From positions 1-34,076 of the IMG/VR virus record IMGVR_UViG_3300022933_000014: 34,076 bases of DNA; one strand, written 5' to 3'. The position numbers and the translations under genes are program-made. Positions 27,028-34,076 of this stretch are shown piece by piece; position 1 is the first letter of the stretch, and each line of letters begins with the position of its first letter. A model generated the notes under the pieces. The model saw nothing but the letters and a program-made list of their open reading frames with translations, did no database searches and was not told the DNA's origin. Source of the DNA: a virus.

Positions 27028-27137
27028 TATTCAACCCATCCATATAATAAACAAAGTGCTACTGGTGTTACAGGTAATACAGCTAATAAACCTAATGTAA
27101 TAAGAATAGGTTTAAGTTTGTTTTTTAATTTATCCAT
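27027..27137 (-). CDS. Small membrane protein of the lysis cassette, 36 aa
   Basis: MDKLKNKLKPILITLGLLAV followed by LPVTPVALCLLYGWVE: a basic N-terminus and one membrane helix. It overlaps the upstream 67-residue gene by 13 bases and the holin by one base (TAATG), so it is translated with both. It may be an antiholin or an accessory lysis peptide; unproven. Confidence 0.62.
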   Translation of the reverse strand: MDKLKNKLKPILITLGLLAVLPVTPVALCLLYGWVE

Positions 27138-27328
27138 TGCTTTATAAATATAGTTACTAATGAAGATGCAAAGGCAGCAATAGCCATACCTGCCCAGAAC
27201 CCACCTTTACTTTGGTTTGCTAGAGCCAACATTGCCTTCATGTCTTTAGCAAGTTCATCTTGGCTTTTTTGTAAATGCTCTATTTGTTCTTTCATTCTTC
27301 CAAACTCTTGTGGGTTAATATCGGTCAT
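27125..27328 (-). CDS. Holin-accessory-like membrane protein, 67 aa
   Basis: A helical, coiled-coil-like N-terminus (EFGRMKEQIEHLQKSQDELA) is followed by one hydrophobic segment (FWAGMAIAAFASSLVTIFIK, about 43-63). This is the topology of XhlA/phage holin-accessory proteins. It is the first gene of the lysis cassette and abuts the last large virion gene. Role by topology and position only. Confidence 0.72.
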   Translation of the reverse strand: MTDINPQEFGRMKEQIEHLQKSQDELAKDMKAMLALANQSKGGFWAGMAIAAFASSLVTIFIKQWIN

Positions 27329-28807
27329 TTAATTGCCATACAAATTTTTAACTTCTTTAAAAGGTAGTAAACTATTGTCATAGTTTGCATCACCAACTGT
27401 GCCTAAAAGATTTGTTATTAATGGTCTAGTAGCTTTATTGTCTAATAATGCAGATATTGGATTATTTCTGTACTCATTAAATGCTATTCCTAGTCCAGAT
27501 TTTACTCTTGGCATATCAAAGATACCTGAAAGAACTCCTGCTGCTGCTCCTGCATCACCAGCAATAGCTCTACCGCCAGATGATTTTATGCCAGGTCCAA
27601 TTCCCATAAAATCTCTATTTCCTATTCTATCTGCTCCTCGTATTAAATAAGGCTCTAAATTTAACAAATCACTTAATTCTTTATTTAATGGAGATATTTC
27701 TGGTATTGCGTCTGCAATGCCTTCTTTTGCACTTTTGCGTAAATTTTTAAATAATTTTTCTTCTGTTGGAGTTCCTCTTAAATTTTTGGATTTCCAATTA
27801 ATTTTAGAGCTAATATCAATTTTAAATTCTTGCAAATCTTTTGCTGTAACTGTTTTATCTTTTCCTATTTTTTTTATCCATTTTTGAAATTTTTGTTCAA
27901 TTATTGCAATTTCTTTTAAATCGTCAGCAGCGTCAATTCTAAATCCACCAACATCTTTTTTTAAATCTTGTAAATTTTTAAATATAACATCTGATGGAAT
28001 ACCTCCATCTGCATCAGTTGCTGTATCTATTAATTTATCTACTCTTGCATTTAAATCAGCAACACGACTTTGCAACTTATCTATTCCACTAGAATTAATG
28101 CCTAATTTGTTATCTAATGCAGTTTTTACTATAGCCTTTCTTTGATTTTGTGGAAGTGTCATAGATGGCTTTAAAGCACTTTCGTACAAATTAGATGCAA
28201 CATCTTCACCTGCTCCTAATAATCTAATGCCTTGACCAGCACCAGTTAATGAAGTATTTAACGCTATATTAAAAGGGTCAATAGAAGCACCGACTTTTGC
28301 TACATCACCTGCAACATCAGCAACTTTTCCTAAAGTTTCTGTTTTTGCAAGTTTATTAACTAGACCAACACTTTTTGCTGTGGCAGTTGCTCCACCAGTA
28401 ATAAACATAGAGGCATCACCCAGCACTGAAGCAGGGTTATTTTGTAGCTCTCTTTTAAAAGCATTTAAACTTCCATATTTATTTGCGTAATATTCACCTA
28501 TAGCGTTAGCGTATTTAATTTTATCACCACTAGTATAACCAGAAGGGGCTAACTTTTGAACACCACCTATAATAATATTTAATAAACTTTCGCCTGTTTC
28601 CATAGGACTCATAAGTGCAGAACCTATATCTATTGCTTCTTGTTTTAAGCTAGGCAATAAATTTTCCATCATTTTATTTGCTGAAAAATCAATATCTGCA
28701 TTAGGGTCTACAACATCCTTTTGCATAGGGTTTATTATTGAAAATTGATTTTGCCCATCTGGAGTTACAGTAACTGTTGGAGCTATTATGCTAAATTTAT
28801 CTGTCAT
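27329..28807 (-). CDS. Large ejection or internal virion protein candidate, 492 aa
   Basis: A Lys/Asp/Ala-rich helical protein with a Gly/Ala-rich segment around 130-200 (GDASMFITGGATATAKSVGL, NIALNTSLTGAGQGIRLLGA) and a long charged coiled-coil (LQSRVADLNARVDKLIDTAT, LKEIAIIEQKFQKWIKKIGK). Such large helical proteins after the tail hub are typical of podovirus internal core or DNA-ejection proteins. The C-terminus (SALLDNKATRPLITNLLGTV) is conserved-looking. No catalytic motif is visible. Confidence 0.68.
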   Translation of the reverse strand: MTDKFSIIAPTVTVTPDGQNQFSIINPMQKDVVDPNADIDFSANKMMENLLPSLKQEAIDIGSALMSPMETGESLLNIIIGGVQKLAPSGYTSGDKIKYANAIGEYYANKYGSLNAFKRELQNNPASVLGDASMFITGGATATAKSVGLVNKLAKTETLGKVADVAGDVAKVGASIDPFNIALNTSLTGAGQGIRLLGAGEDVASNLYESALKPSMTLPQNQRKAIVKTALDNKLGINSSGIDKLQSRVADLNARVDKLIDTATDADGGIPSDVIFKNLQDLKKDVGGFRIDAADDLKEIAIIEQKFQKWIKKIGKDKTVTAKDLQEFKIDISSKINWKSKNLRGTPTEEKLFKNLRKSAKEGIADAIPEISPLNKELSDLLNLEPYLIRGADRIGNRDFMGIGPGIKSSGGRAIAGDAGAAAGVLSGIFDMPRVKSGLGIAFNEYRNNPISALLDNKATRPLITNLLGTVGDANYDNSLLPFKEVKNLYGN

Positions 28808-28815
28808 TTTTTTTC

Positions 28816-30087
28816 CTAAAAATCATAATTATAATCTAGCCACTTAAAGCCTTCTACTTTATTATTAGATACATTTCCTTCATCATCTAAATAATAAGAA
28901 GTTCCATCAGCGTAAATATTAAAAACTTTCCCTGTTGTATCATTTTTACCTTGAGAGATAAGAGGTGTGTTTGCCCCCTCTTTAAGATTAATAGAACTTA
29001 ATTTAGCTATTTTTTGTACCCTATCAAATCTACCACTAGAAAGACCTATATTGTAATCTTTGGCAATTTTTGCAAATTGTCTTCTTCTTATCATAGTCAT
29101 TTTTGTTAATGTATCTCTTGTCATTCCAATCTCACCAGTCATTACTTGTTGTAAGAATTTTCTTTCTGCAGGTGTATCAAGACCTCTTGCTCCAATACCT
29201 AATGCTTTAATCATAGGAAATACATCTGACCCTAACAGAGAGTCTAATAGTTGAGTATTACTTACTGACTCTGATATTTTACCACCAACATTTAAGAATT
29301 TTAATTTAGCTGCGTCTATCCTTGTTTGAAAGTCTGCAAAAGAGCCAACATTTGTTTTTGGATTTCTAATTAACTGTACAGTTTCGTCCATTTTTTGTAA
29401 ATTTACTGGCACTCGTTCAGCTTGTTCTATTAAATTTAAATCTTTAGTTCCTCTTCCTGTTCCTACAGTTTTATCATAAGAAGTTTCTATTGCTGGTTGA
29501 TTAAATATAGTTTGATTTTGACCTTTCTTTCTTTCTTGAATGTTTTTAAATGCTTGGTTTCTTATAACTACTTTATCTACATTATTGTATTCAGGAAGAC
29601 TTGATAAAGATGCAATTTCACTATTTAATTCTTGCACATTGTAAGGAAGTTCTTTTGCTGTTCCAAACCTTTGTTTATAAACTTCAACAGGATTTTGCAT
29701 TACAGCAGCTCTTGCTATTGGGTCATTTGCTATAGATGGGTCTTTTAACAACTCATCCCTTAATGTTTGATTTCTTTTTGTATCTTTTAATTTTTCGCCC
29801 ATTAAATATTTATCTGCTACTCCTTGAAATGGCACTTGAGCTGCTTGGTTAGCATTTAAAAATGCTTTAGCAAGGTAGGGAGCTGAACTTCCATATCCTT
29901 GATTTTTAGGTTGTGCAAGATAACTAGCAAGACCAGTAATAAGACCTGAACCAATAGATTGTTTTTTAGCTCTTTCTATTGCTTCTTTTGAAATAAGGTC
30001 GTTGTCTAATAAACTTTGCACTTGACCACCTGGAGATACTCCAAAAATGTTCATGTTGTTAAAGTAATCAAATAATCCGTTTGCCAT
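28816..30087 (-). CDS. Large virion/ejection protein candidate, 423 aa
   Basis: Starts MANGLFDYFNNMNIFGVSPG, then a helical, Lys/Gln-rich middle with SYLAQPKNQGYGSSAPYLAK and DPIARAAVMQNPVEVYKQRF, and ends FKWLDYNYDF. The short Gly/Phe-rich N-terminus and the PYLAKAFxxANQAAQxPF segment are seen in podovirus internal virion proteins next to lysis genes. No enzyme motif found. It is encoded between two similar virion genes. Confidence 0.7.
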   Translation of the reverse strand: MANGLFDYFNNMNIFGVSPGGQVQSLLDNDLISKEAIERAKKQSIGSGLITGLASYLAQPKNQGYGSSAPYLAKAFLNANQAAQVPFQGVADKYLMGEKLKDTKRNQTLRDELLKDPSIANDPIARAAVMQNPVEVYKQRFGTAKELPYNVQELNSEIASLSSLPEYNNVDKVVIRNQAFKNIQERKKGQNQTIFNQPAIETSYDKTVGTGRGTKDLNLIEQAERVPVNLQKMDETVQLIRNPKTNVGSFADFQTRIDAAKLKFLNVGGKISESVSNTQLLDSLLGSDVFPMIKALGIGARGLDTPAERKFLQQVMTGEIGMTRDTLTKMTMIRRRQFAKIAKDYNIGLSSGRFDRVQKIAKLSSINLKEGANTPLISQGKNDTTGKVFNIYADGTSYYLDDEGNVSNNKVEGFKWLDYNYDF

Positions 30088-30096
30088 TGTTTTCCC

Positions 30097-30861
30097 CTAT
30101 GTTGCTCTTGATATATAATTTCCACCAATGCCTTGATTGCCTTGTGGCAAATTACCTCTCATTACATTAGCTTGTTGTATTTCTAGTCTTTGTCTTTGTT
30201 CTGGTGTAAGTGCATTTATTCCCATACCCATTGCCATTTCATTCATAACTGCGTTTGATGGTGCATAATCAGATACTTTAAAATTGTCTAGCAATCCATA
30301 TTCATATCCACCACCACCTTCATTTGTTCCTGCTATTGGTGTAAAGTTAGGTTGATAGTTTAGTTGGTCTGGAGTTAAGGTAGGGTCATAACCACCATTT
30401 GTAAATAAATCAGGATTGTCTAAACCAATTGTTTGTGTAGACCCTAAATTATCAGAAGCCATCATACTTAAATCACCTGTATAAGCATCTGTAGGTGATA
30501 TTGGTGCATTGTATGCAGAGTCCATTAATAAGTTAGGTGTGTTTTCTGGAGTTACTACACTTCCAAATTGTGGCACTCCGACTGATGCAAATGTAGGTGT
30601 TGCTCCTAATAAACCTTGTCCTGCTGCTGTATTCATACCACCTTGACCTAATGCTGTACCTGCATTTGCTATACCTGTTGAAGCTGTATTTGCTGCTACA
30701 TTACTTCCCAAATCAAACCCAAATCCAGAGCCAAATCCTCCTGCACCACCAAACATACCACCACTTGCACCACCAACTGCTGCTCCCATTAGTGGGTTTT
30801 TACCCATAGCTAAAGAAGTTAATGCACCCACTCCCATTCCTACTAATACTGGAGCTGCCAT
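30097..30861 (-). CDS. Gly/Ala-rich virion protein candidate, 254 aa
   Basis: The N-terminal 60 residues are Gly/Ala-rich and hydrophobic (VLVGMGVGALTSLAMGKNPL, MGAAVGGASGGMFGGAGGFG), followed by Asn/Thr/Gly-rich linkers and a C-terminal helix (MNEMAMGMGINALTPEQRQR). This build, with membrane-active or flexible segments, suits an ejected or tail-associated protein. It starts one base before the end of the 302-residue gene (TAATG at 30861). Confidence 0.65.
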   Translation of the reverse strand: MAAPVLVGMGVGALTSLAMGKNPLMGAAVGGASGGMFGGAGGFGSGFGFDLGSNVAANTASTGIANAGTALGQGGMNTAAGQGLLGATPTFASVGVPQFGSVVTPENTPNLLMDSAYNAPISPTDAYTGDLSMMASDNLGSTQTIGLDNPDLFTNGGYDPTLTPDQLNYQPNFTPIAGTNEGGGGYEYGLLDNFKVSDYAPSNAVMNEMAMGMGINALTPEQRQRLEIQQANVMRGNLPQGNQGIGGNYISRAT

Positions 30862-31769
30862 TATTTACCCCCACCTGAAGATGTTGTAGTTGTATTAACT
30901 GGAGCTGGAGCTCCATATGCTGCCGACAAGTAAGACTGTAATTTATTATAAGGTTTATTTTCACCAAACTCAAACCTACCAATATCTGCATTTAATTTAT
31001 CTTTTGCATATTGTTCTTGAGTTTGACCTATTTTAGCTAATTGATTTATGTCTGTATAATCTGCAGCTGCCATTTGTGGAGCTGATGCAATAGCTGCATC
31101 TTGTCTTGCCCTTTCTGCACCAAAGTTACTGTAAGCTAATTCTGCTGCTCTGTTAGTTAAAGAGTTTGCTAAATTTTCTGTTGCTTGTGATTCCATTTCG
31201 CCCATAGCACCTGAACCATATCTACCTGATGCTGCTGTTCTGCTACCAATATCTCTAATAGCTTTATTAAATTCATTTACAGCAGGAGTTGCTGCACTTG
31301 CCATCATTGCAGAAAAATATGGATTACCTGCTGATAGTCTGTCACCACTAATTGTGCTTAACTGTTGTGCTTGAGCTGCTGGTACTAATGGACTACCAGT
31401 TCTTGCTCTGTCACCTGCTAAACCTAATGCTTCTGTTGTTGCTCCTGATGCTGGAACATAAGTTGCATCTGGGTAATATTCTGGGGAAGCATCTTGATAT
31501 AAACCTTTTGCTTCATCTAAACCATAAGTTATGTATGGCAAGATAGCAGGGTCAATATTTTGTGTAGTGTTTTGTGTTTGTCCACCACCACCACCTTTCA
31601 TTTGAACCAATCCTGTTTTTAAGTTAATGCTACCCTCACCCCCTACGGATTTAAGAAGTTTATCTTCAAAGTCATTAATATGAGCTAGTTTAGTATCACC
31701 TTCAATACCATAACCTGCTACATCTTTTAAGAGCTTTTTAAGTAGCCATACTTTAAGTTTTAATATCAT
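30861..31769 (-). CDS. Virion/ejection protein candidate, 302 aa
   Basis: The N-terminus is a basic amphipathic helix ([20 protein letters not shown]), then a Gly/Gln stretch ([20 protein letters not shown]), and a long helical region containing [40 protein letters not shown] and [20 protein letters not shown]. The [15 protein letters not shown]-type motif is common in small-podovirus internal or tail proteins. AGGA is seven bases upstream of the ATG. It overlaps the homing endonuclease gene by 17 bases. Confidence 0.7.
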   Translation of the reverse strand: MILKLKVWLLKKLLKDVAGYGIEGDTKLAHINDFEDKLLKSVGGEGSINLKTGLVQMKGGGGGQTQNTTQNIDPAILPYITYGLDEAKGLYQDASPEYYPDATYVPASGATTEALGLAGDRARTGSPLVPAAQAQQLSTISGDRLSAGNPYFSAMMASAATPAVNEFNKAIRDIGSRTAASGRYGSGAMGEMESQATENLANSLTNRAAELAYSNFGAERARQDAAIASAPQMAAADYTDINQLAKIGQTQEQYAKDKLNADIGRFEFGENKPYNKLQSYLSAAYGAPAPVNTTTTSSGGGK

Positions 31770-32184
31770 TGTTGTTCCTATGTTTAAATGTTAGTGTTGC
31801 TAAATAAGCTCCGCAAGGAGTTCCAAAATAACCTATATGTTTTCTTTTATTGTTGATTCTTCTTTGTGCTACATAAGGTCTAGTTTTGTTACTATTGTCT
31901 ATAGAAAAACCTTTTGGGATAGTTCTTCTTGCACAATTTTGTAGATTAGTAACTAACTGTAAATTTTCTAATCTATTATCAAAGCCGTTATTGTTAATAT
32001 GGTCTATCTGTAATTTTTTAGGTATATCTCCATTGTGCATTTCCCAGATAATTCTGTGAACACGATAAGTTTTTCCTTTATGCGTTGTTCTAATATAATT
32101 TTTATCTTTCCATCCAACCTGTATATTTTCTTTAGTTAGTAGCAATCCATCTTTGTAATTATATTTTTTGTTCCAATTAATCAT
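31753..32184 (-). CDS. HNH homing endonuclease with AP2 domain, 143 aa
   Basis: An HNH core with [11 protein letters not shown] (42-52) and [20 protein letters not shown] (58-77) is followed by [20 protein letters not shown] and [14 protein letters not shown] (about 91-128), an AP2-type DNA-binding domain. Such HNH-AP2 proteins are free-standing homing endonucleases. It lies between two structural genes, overlapping the next by 17 and the previous by eight bases. It may move itself or be fixed in place; it does not interrupt a gene here. Confidence 0.88.
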   Translation of the reverse strand: MINWNKKYNYKDGLLLTKENIQVGWKDKNYIRTTHKGKTYRVHRIIWEMHNGDIPKKLQIDHINNNGFDNRLENLQLVTNLQNCARRTIPKGFSIDNSNKTRPYVAQRRINNKRKHIGYFGTPCGAYLATLTFKHRNNNDIKT

Positions 32185-32587
32185 CTAATTTGAGTTCCAT
32201 CAGCGTATATTTTTTTTGATAACCATATAGCCTATTCCATAACCTAGCTATACTCTCGTATTTAGTAGACCCTTGTATTGCTGTACCACCATTATGTTTG
32301 ACCCACTGTTTAAACTGCTCAAACCCTGCTTTAGTATTTTTACCACCTATATAAGTAATATATGCAACCCTATCATTTGGGTAATTAATAAACTGAACAG
32401 TGACAGCTACATAACACTTATCTTCTTTCATTACTAAAAGTAATTGTTGCTGACCTTGCGTTACTAGCAGTTTTAGTTGGTCTGCTGTAAATTCGTTGTT
32501 ACCTTTGTCTAATGCTTTTTGTAATAAAGGTTCTGCAAGATACCAAAATCTTTGCACTTGATTCGTAGGCACTACATATAGTTTCAT
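32177..32587 (-). CDS. GNAT-like small virion protein, 136 aa
   Basis: Contains [20 protein letters not shown], then [40 protein letters not shown] and [20 protein letters not shown]. The strand-helix pattern with the final [19 protein letters not shown] tail resembles the acetyltransferase-like small proteins of podovirus virions (T7 gp13 type), where the enzyme activity may be lost. It follows the 104-residue gene by five bases. Confidence 0.7.
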   Translation of the reverse strand: MKLYVVPTNQVQRFWYLAEPLLQKALDKGNNEFTADQLKLLVTQGQQQLLLVMKEDKCYVAVTVQFINYPNDRVAYITYIGGKNTKAGFEQFKQWVKHNGGTAIQGSTKYESIARLWNRLYGYQKKYTLMELKLDD

Positions 32588-32592
32588 AAAAT

Positions 32593-32907
32593 TTATCCAA
32601 CAATGATATAATCATATGTTACATCAGTATGAGATGTATTTCTATGCCCTATAATAAAACTACCTTTGGCTTTTGTTTTAATATATGTATGGTCTGACTC
32701 TGCTGCTGCATTTGCAGTTCTTGATGACAATACGATAACTGAATCAAAACCTGCTCTTTCATTATTAACTGTAGTTTCTGTAGATGATGTTGCTAAAGTA
32801 AAAGTACCACTATTATTAGTTTTACCATTCATAGCGTTATTAACTACTTCTGCAACTGCTCTAGGGTCACCACCTTGATAGGGAAGTGTACGATACATTC
32901 TAGGCAT
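32593..32907 (-). CDS. Conserved small virion protein, 104 aa
   Basis: Starts MPRMYRTLPYQGGDPRAVAE, then VVNNAMNGKTNNSGTFTLAT and a beta-rich part ending VTYDYIIVG. The YRTLPYQGGDPRxVAEVVNxxMxGKxNxxGxxTL opening is a well-known pattern of small phage proteins beside the tail hub, function not established. It is coupled to the hub gene by TAATG at 32907. Confidence 0.76.
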   Translation of the reverse strand: MPRMYRTLPYQGGDPRAVAEVVNNAMNGKTNNSGTFTLATSSTETTVNNERAGFDSVIVLSSRTANAAAESDHTYIKTKAKGSFIIGHRNTSHTDVTYDYIIVG

Positions 32908-34076
32908 TATCTATTGCCTTGTGGTTTTACATCTACATCTACAGACATTGCTGTTGTCCAATTACCTGTAGGTTGTACATTAAACCTATGATACCTACCT
33001 GCACTTCTTAAATTACATCTACCCTCTGATGTAGCAGGAACAAATGAGCTAAATGTAATTGTGTCATCTAGTTCTCTGCGACTAGCTACAGCCACTTGTG
33101 CTGTGCCATTATCTATTTGTGGTCTTGCTAATGTTGCTACAGAATTATAGCCAATTTCTATATCTGTTGTAATAAGTTGTGGAGTTATAGATGTTCCTGT
33201 AAATACTACTATTTTAGTACCTTTAGCACCTGCAAATAAAAATTTACCACCTATAAACAATCGTGAATCTAGTGATGCAGGCATAGTATCTATATCTGTA
33301 TAACCTAAACTACTTACTAAAGTTTCTAATGTTTCTCCTAAAGTAGCAATAGTACCTACTACATCTGATGTAGTTTCAGCTCTTGACCATTTTCCTAATT
33401 GCCAATTATAAATAAGTATTCTTCTGTTTCCATCAACATCGGCATAATTCCAAACAACAAGGTTTTTAACTGGGTCTACAGCAGCACTCATTGTATTAAT
33501 TTGAGTTAAATCAACTCTACTAAAAAACCATCTATCTATTTTTTCTAATCCTATGTTTGTTACTGTTTGTCCATCTGTAGAATACCACCCATCATCTGAC
33601 AGGAAGAAACTAATGTTTCCGTACCTAGCAACAGAGTTACCCTCTAAACAACCTAATCCACTAGAGATGGTATCAAATTGAAAGAACAATGGCGAACCAA
33701 CATATGAAGCTCTAACCACAGATTTTTCTAAAAATATAACACCAAATTCACCACCTGTAATAGCTTGAACATTACCACCATCAGGAATAATTTGAAAGTC
33801 ACTTTGACTTGTAGCACCAGAAGTCCAATCTGTTTCATCATTAATATCAGACCATTGAACTTTATCTGGATTTGTGCCTGTACCAATGTTACCTGCAAAT
33901 ACAAAGTCACGAACAACAGCAATGTCTTTAGCTACAGGAGCTGCTGCTGCTGCATCTGCAAACGCTGTAGATGAACCTATAGTCCATGCTTGTATTTTTT
34001 GCGTATCGTTACAAGCTAACACGACATTACCAAACTGCTCAAATCTCCATGTGCCATTTCCTGTGTAACCACCTGA
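32907..34076 (-). CDS. Tail hub / DNA stabilisation protein (P22 gp10-like), N-terminus missing
   Basis: The frame runs without a start to the right edge: GGYTGNGTWRFEQFGNVVLA precedes ACNDTQKIQAW. Recognisable are FVFAGNIGTGTNPDKVQWSD with INDETDW, FGVIFLEKSVVRASY, NISFFLSDDGWYSTDGQTVT and LVVWNYADVDGNRRILIYNW. The order KVQWSDINDxTDW ... FLSxDGWYxxDGxxVxxIG ... WxYxxxDGNRxILIYNWxxxKWS matches the beta-propeller tail hub of P22 gp10 and its relatives, which closes the portal channel. About 390 residues are present; the family usually has roughly 100 more at the N-terminus, outside the window. Confidence 0.85.
   Translation of the reverse strand, partial: SGGYTGNGTWRFEQFGNVVLACNDTQKIQAWTIGSSTAFADAAAAAPVAKDIAVVRDFVFAGNIGTGTNPDKVQWSDINDETDWTSGATSQSDFQIIPDGGNVQAITGGEFGVIFLEKSVVRASYVGSPLFFQFDTISSGLGCLEGNSVARYGNISFFLSDDGWYSTDGQTVTNIGLEKIDRWFFSRVDLTQINTMSAAVDPVKNLVVWNYADVDGNRRILIYNWQLGKWSRAETTSDVVGTIATLGETLETLVSSLGYTDIDTMPASLDSRLFIGGKFLFAGAKGTKIVVFTGTSITPQLITTDIEIGYNSVATLARPQIDNGTAQVAVASRRELDDTITFSSFVPATSEGRCNLRSAGRYHRFNVQPTGNWTTAMSVDVDVKPQGNR

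Noticed and set aside
30597-30809. Leu-rich plus-strand frame of 70 codons
   Set aside because: Antisense to the Gly/Ala/Asn-rich virion gene; no start signals.
1-34076. Integrase, attachment site, tRNA, rRNA or CRISPR features
   Set aside because: None was recognised by eye on either strand; a tRNA or repeat scan could confirm this absence.

Overview
This window is most of a small, AT-rich tailed-phage genome of the podovirus type. It encodes P22/SU10-like packaging and head proteins, a P22 gp10-like tail-hub protein cut off by the right edge, a late operon that reads off the left edge, and a compact lambda-like early region. I see no DNA polymerase, RNA polymerase, integrase, full-size CI-type repressor, tRNA, CRISPR array or insertion sequence. 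The short, tightly coupled genes and the family look of the small proteins suggest a marine phage of an AT-rich proteobacterium (perhaps an alphaproteobacterium). That host guess is inference only. No stretch above about 150 bases lacks a gene; the longest gaps (14712-14835, 18262-18407, 22256-22392) hold promoters.

Layout. (1) 13461 down to 1, minus strand: the first part of the late operon. In order of transcription it holds three small genes, a GIY-YIG endonuclease, terminase small and large subunits, portal, an ADP-ribosyltransferase-like protein, a scaffold-like protein, major capsid, adaptor, tail-appendage genes including an S74 chaperone-tipped fibre, and small membrane proteins. (2) 34076 down to 23540, minus strand: the rest of the late operon. 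It holds the gp10-like tail hub, small head-tail proteins, an AP2-HNH homing endonuclease, four large virion or ejection candidates, a lysis cassette with an M15 peptidase, a 3'-5' exonuclease with a zinc ribbon, and a protein with a zeta-toxin-like P-loop. (3) 18261 down to 13561, minus strand: left early operon with Cro-like regulator, O-like initiator, helicase-loader candidate, NinB, HNH and VRR-type nucleases, and many very small genes. (4) 18408 to 21637, plus strand: right early operon with a ssDNA-annealing candidate, YqaJ exonuclease, SSB-like protein, small regulators and a Q-like antiterminator. (5) 21676 to 23496: small accessory genes from divergent promoters.

The most interesting region is 13483-13588. 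A promoter with a perfect TATAAT box is followed by a leader of about 70 nt with two hairpins, the second an intrinsic terminator, placed directly before the first late gene. Together with the Q-like gene at 21311 this resembles the lambda pR'/6S RNA/tR' late switch. The single-stranded part of the leader is complementary to the AACAAAGGAG ribosome-binding motif repeated before at least eight phage genes. A recurrent promoter module (TTGC-type -35, 16-nt spacer, TATTAT-type -10) drives the early and accessory units. Two enzymes with effector-like folds (ADP-ribosyltransferase, zeta-like kinase) sit in the late operon and may be carried in the virion. Many genes are joined by TAATG or ATGA overlaps, which implies translational coupling.
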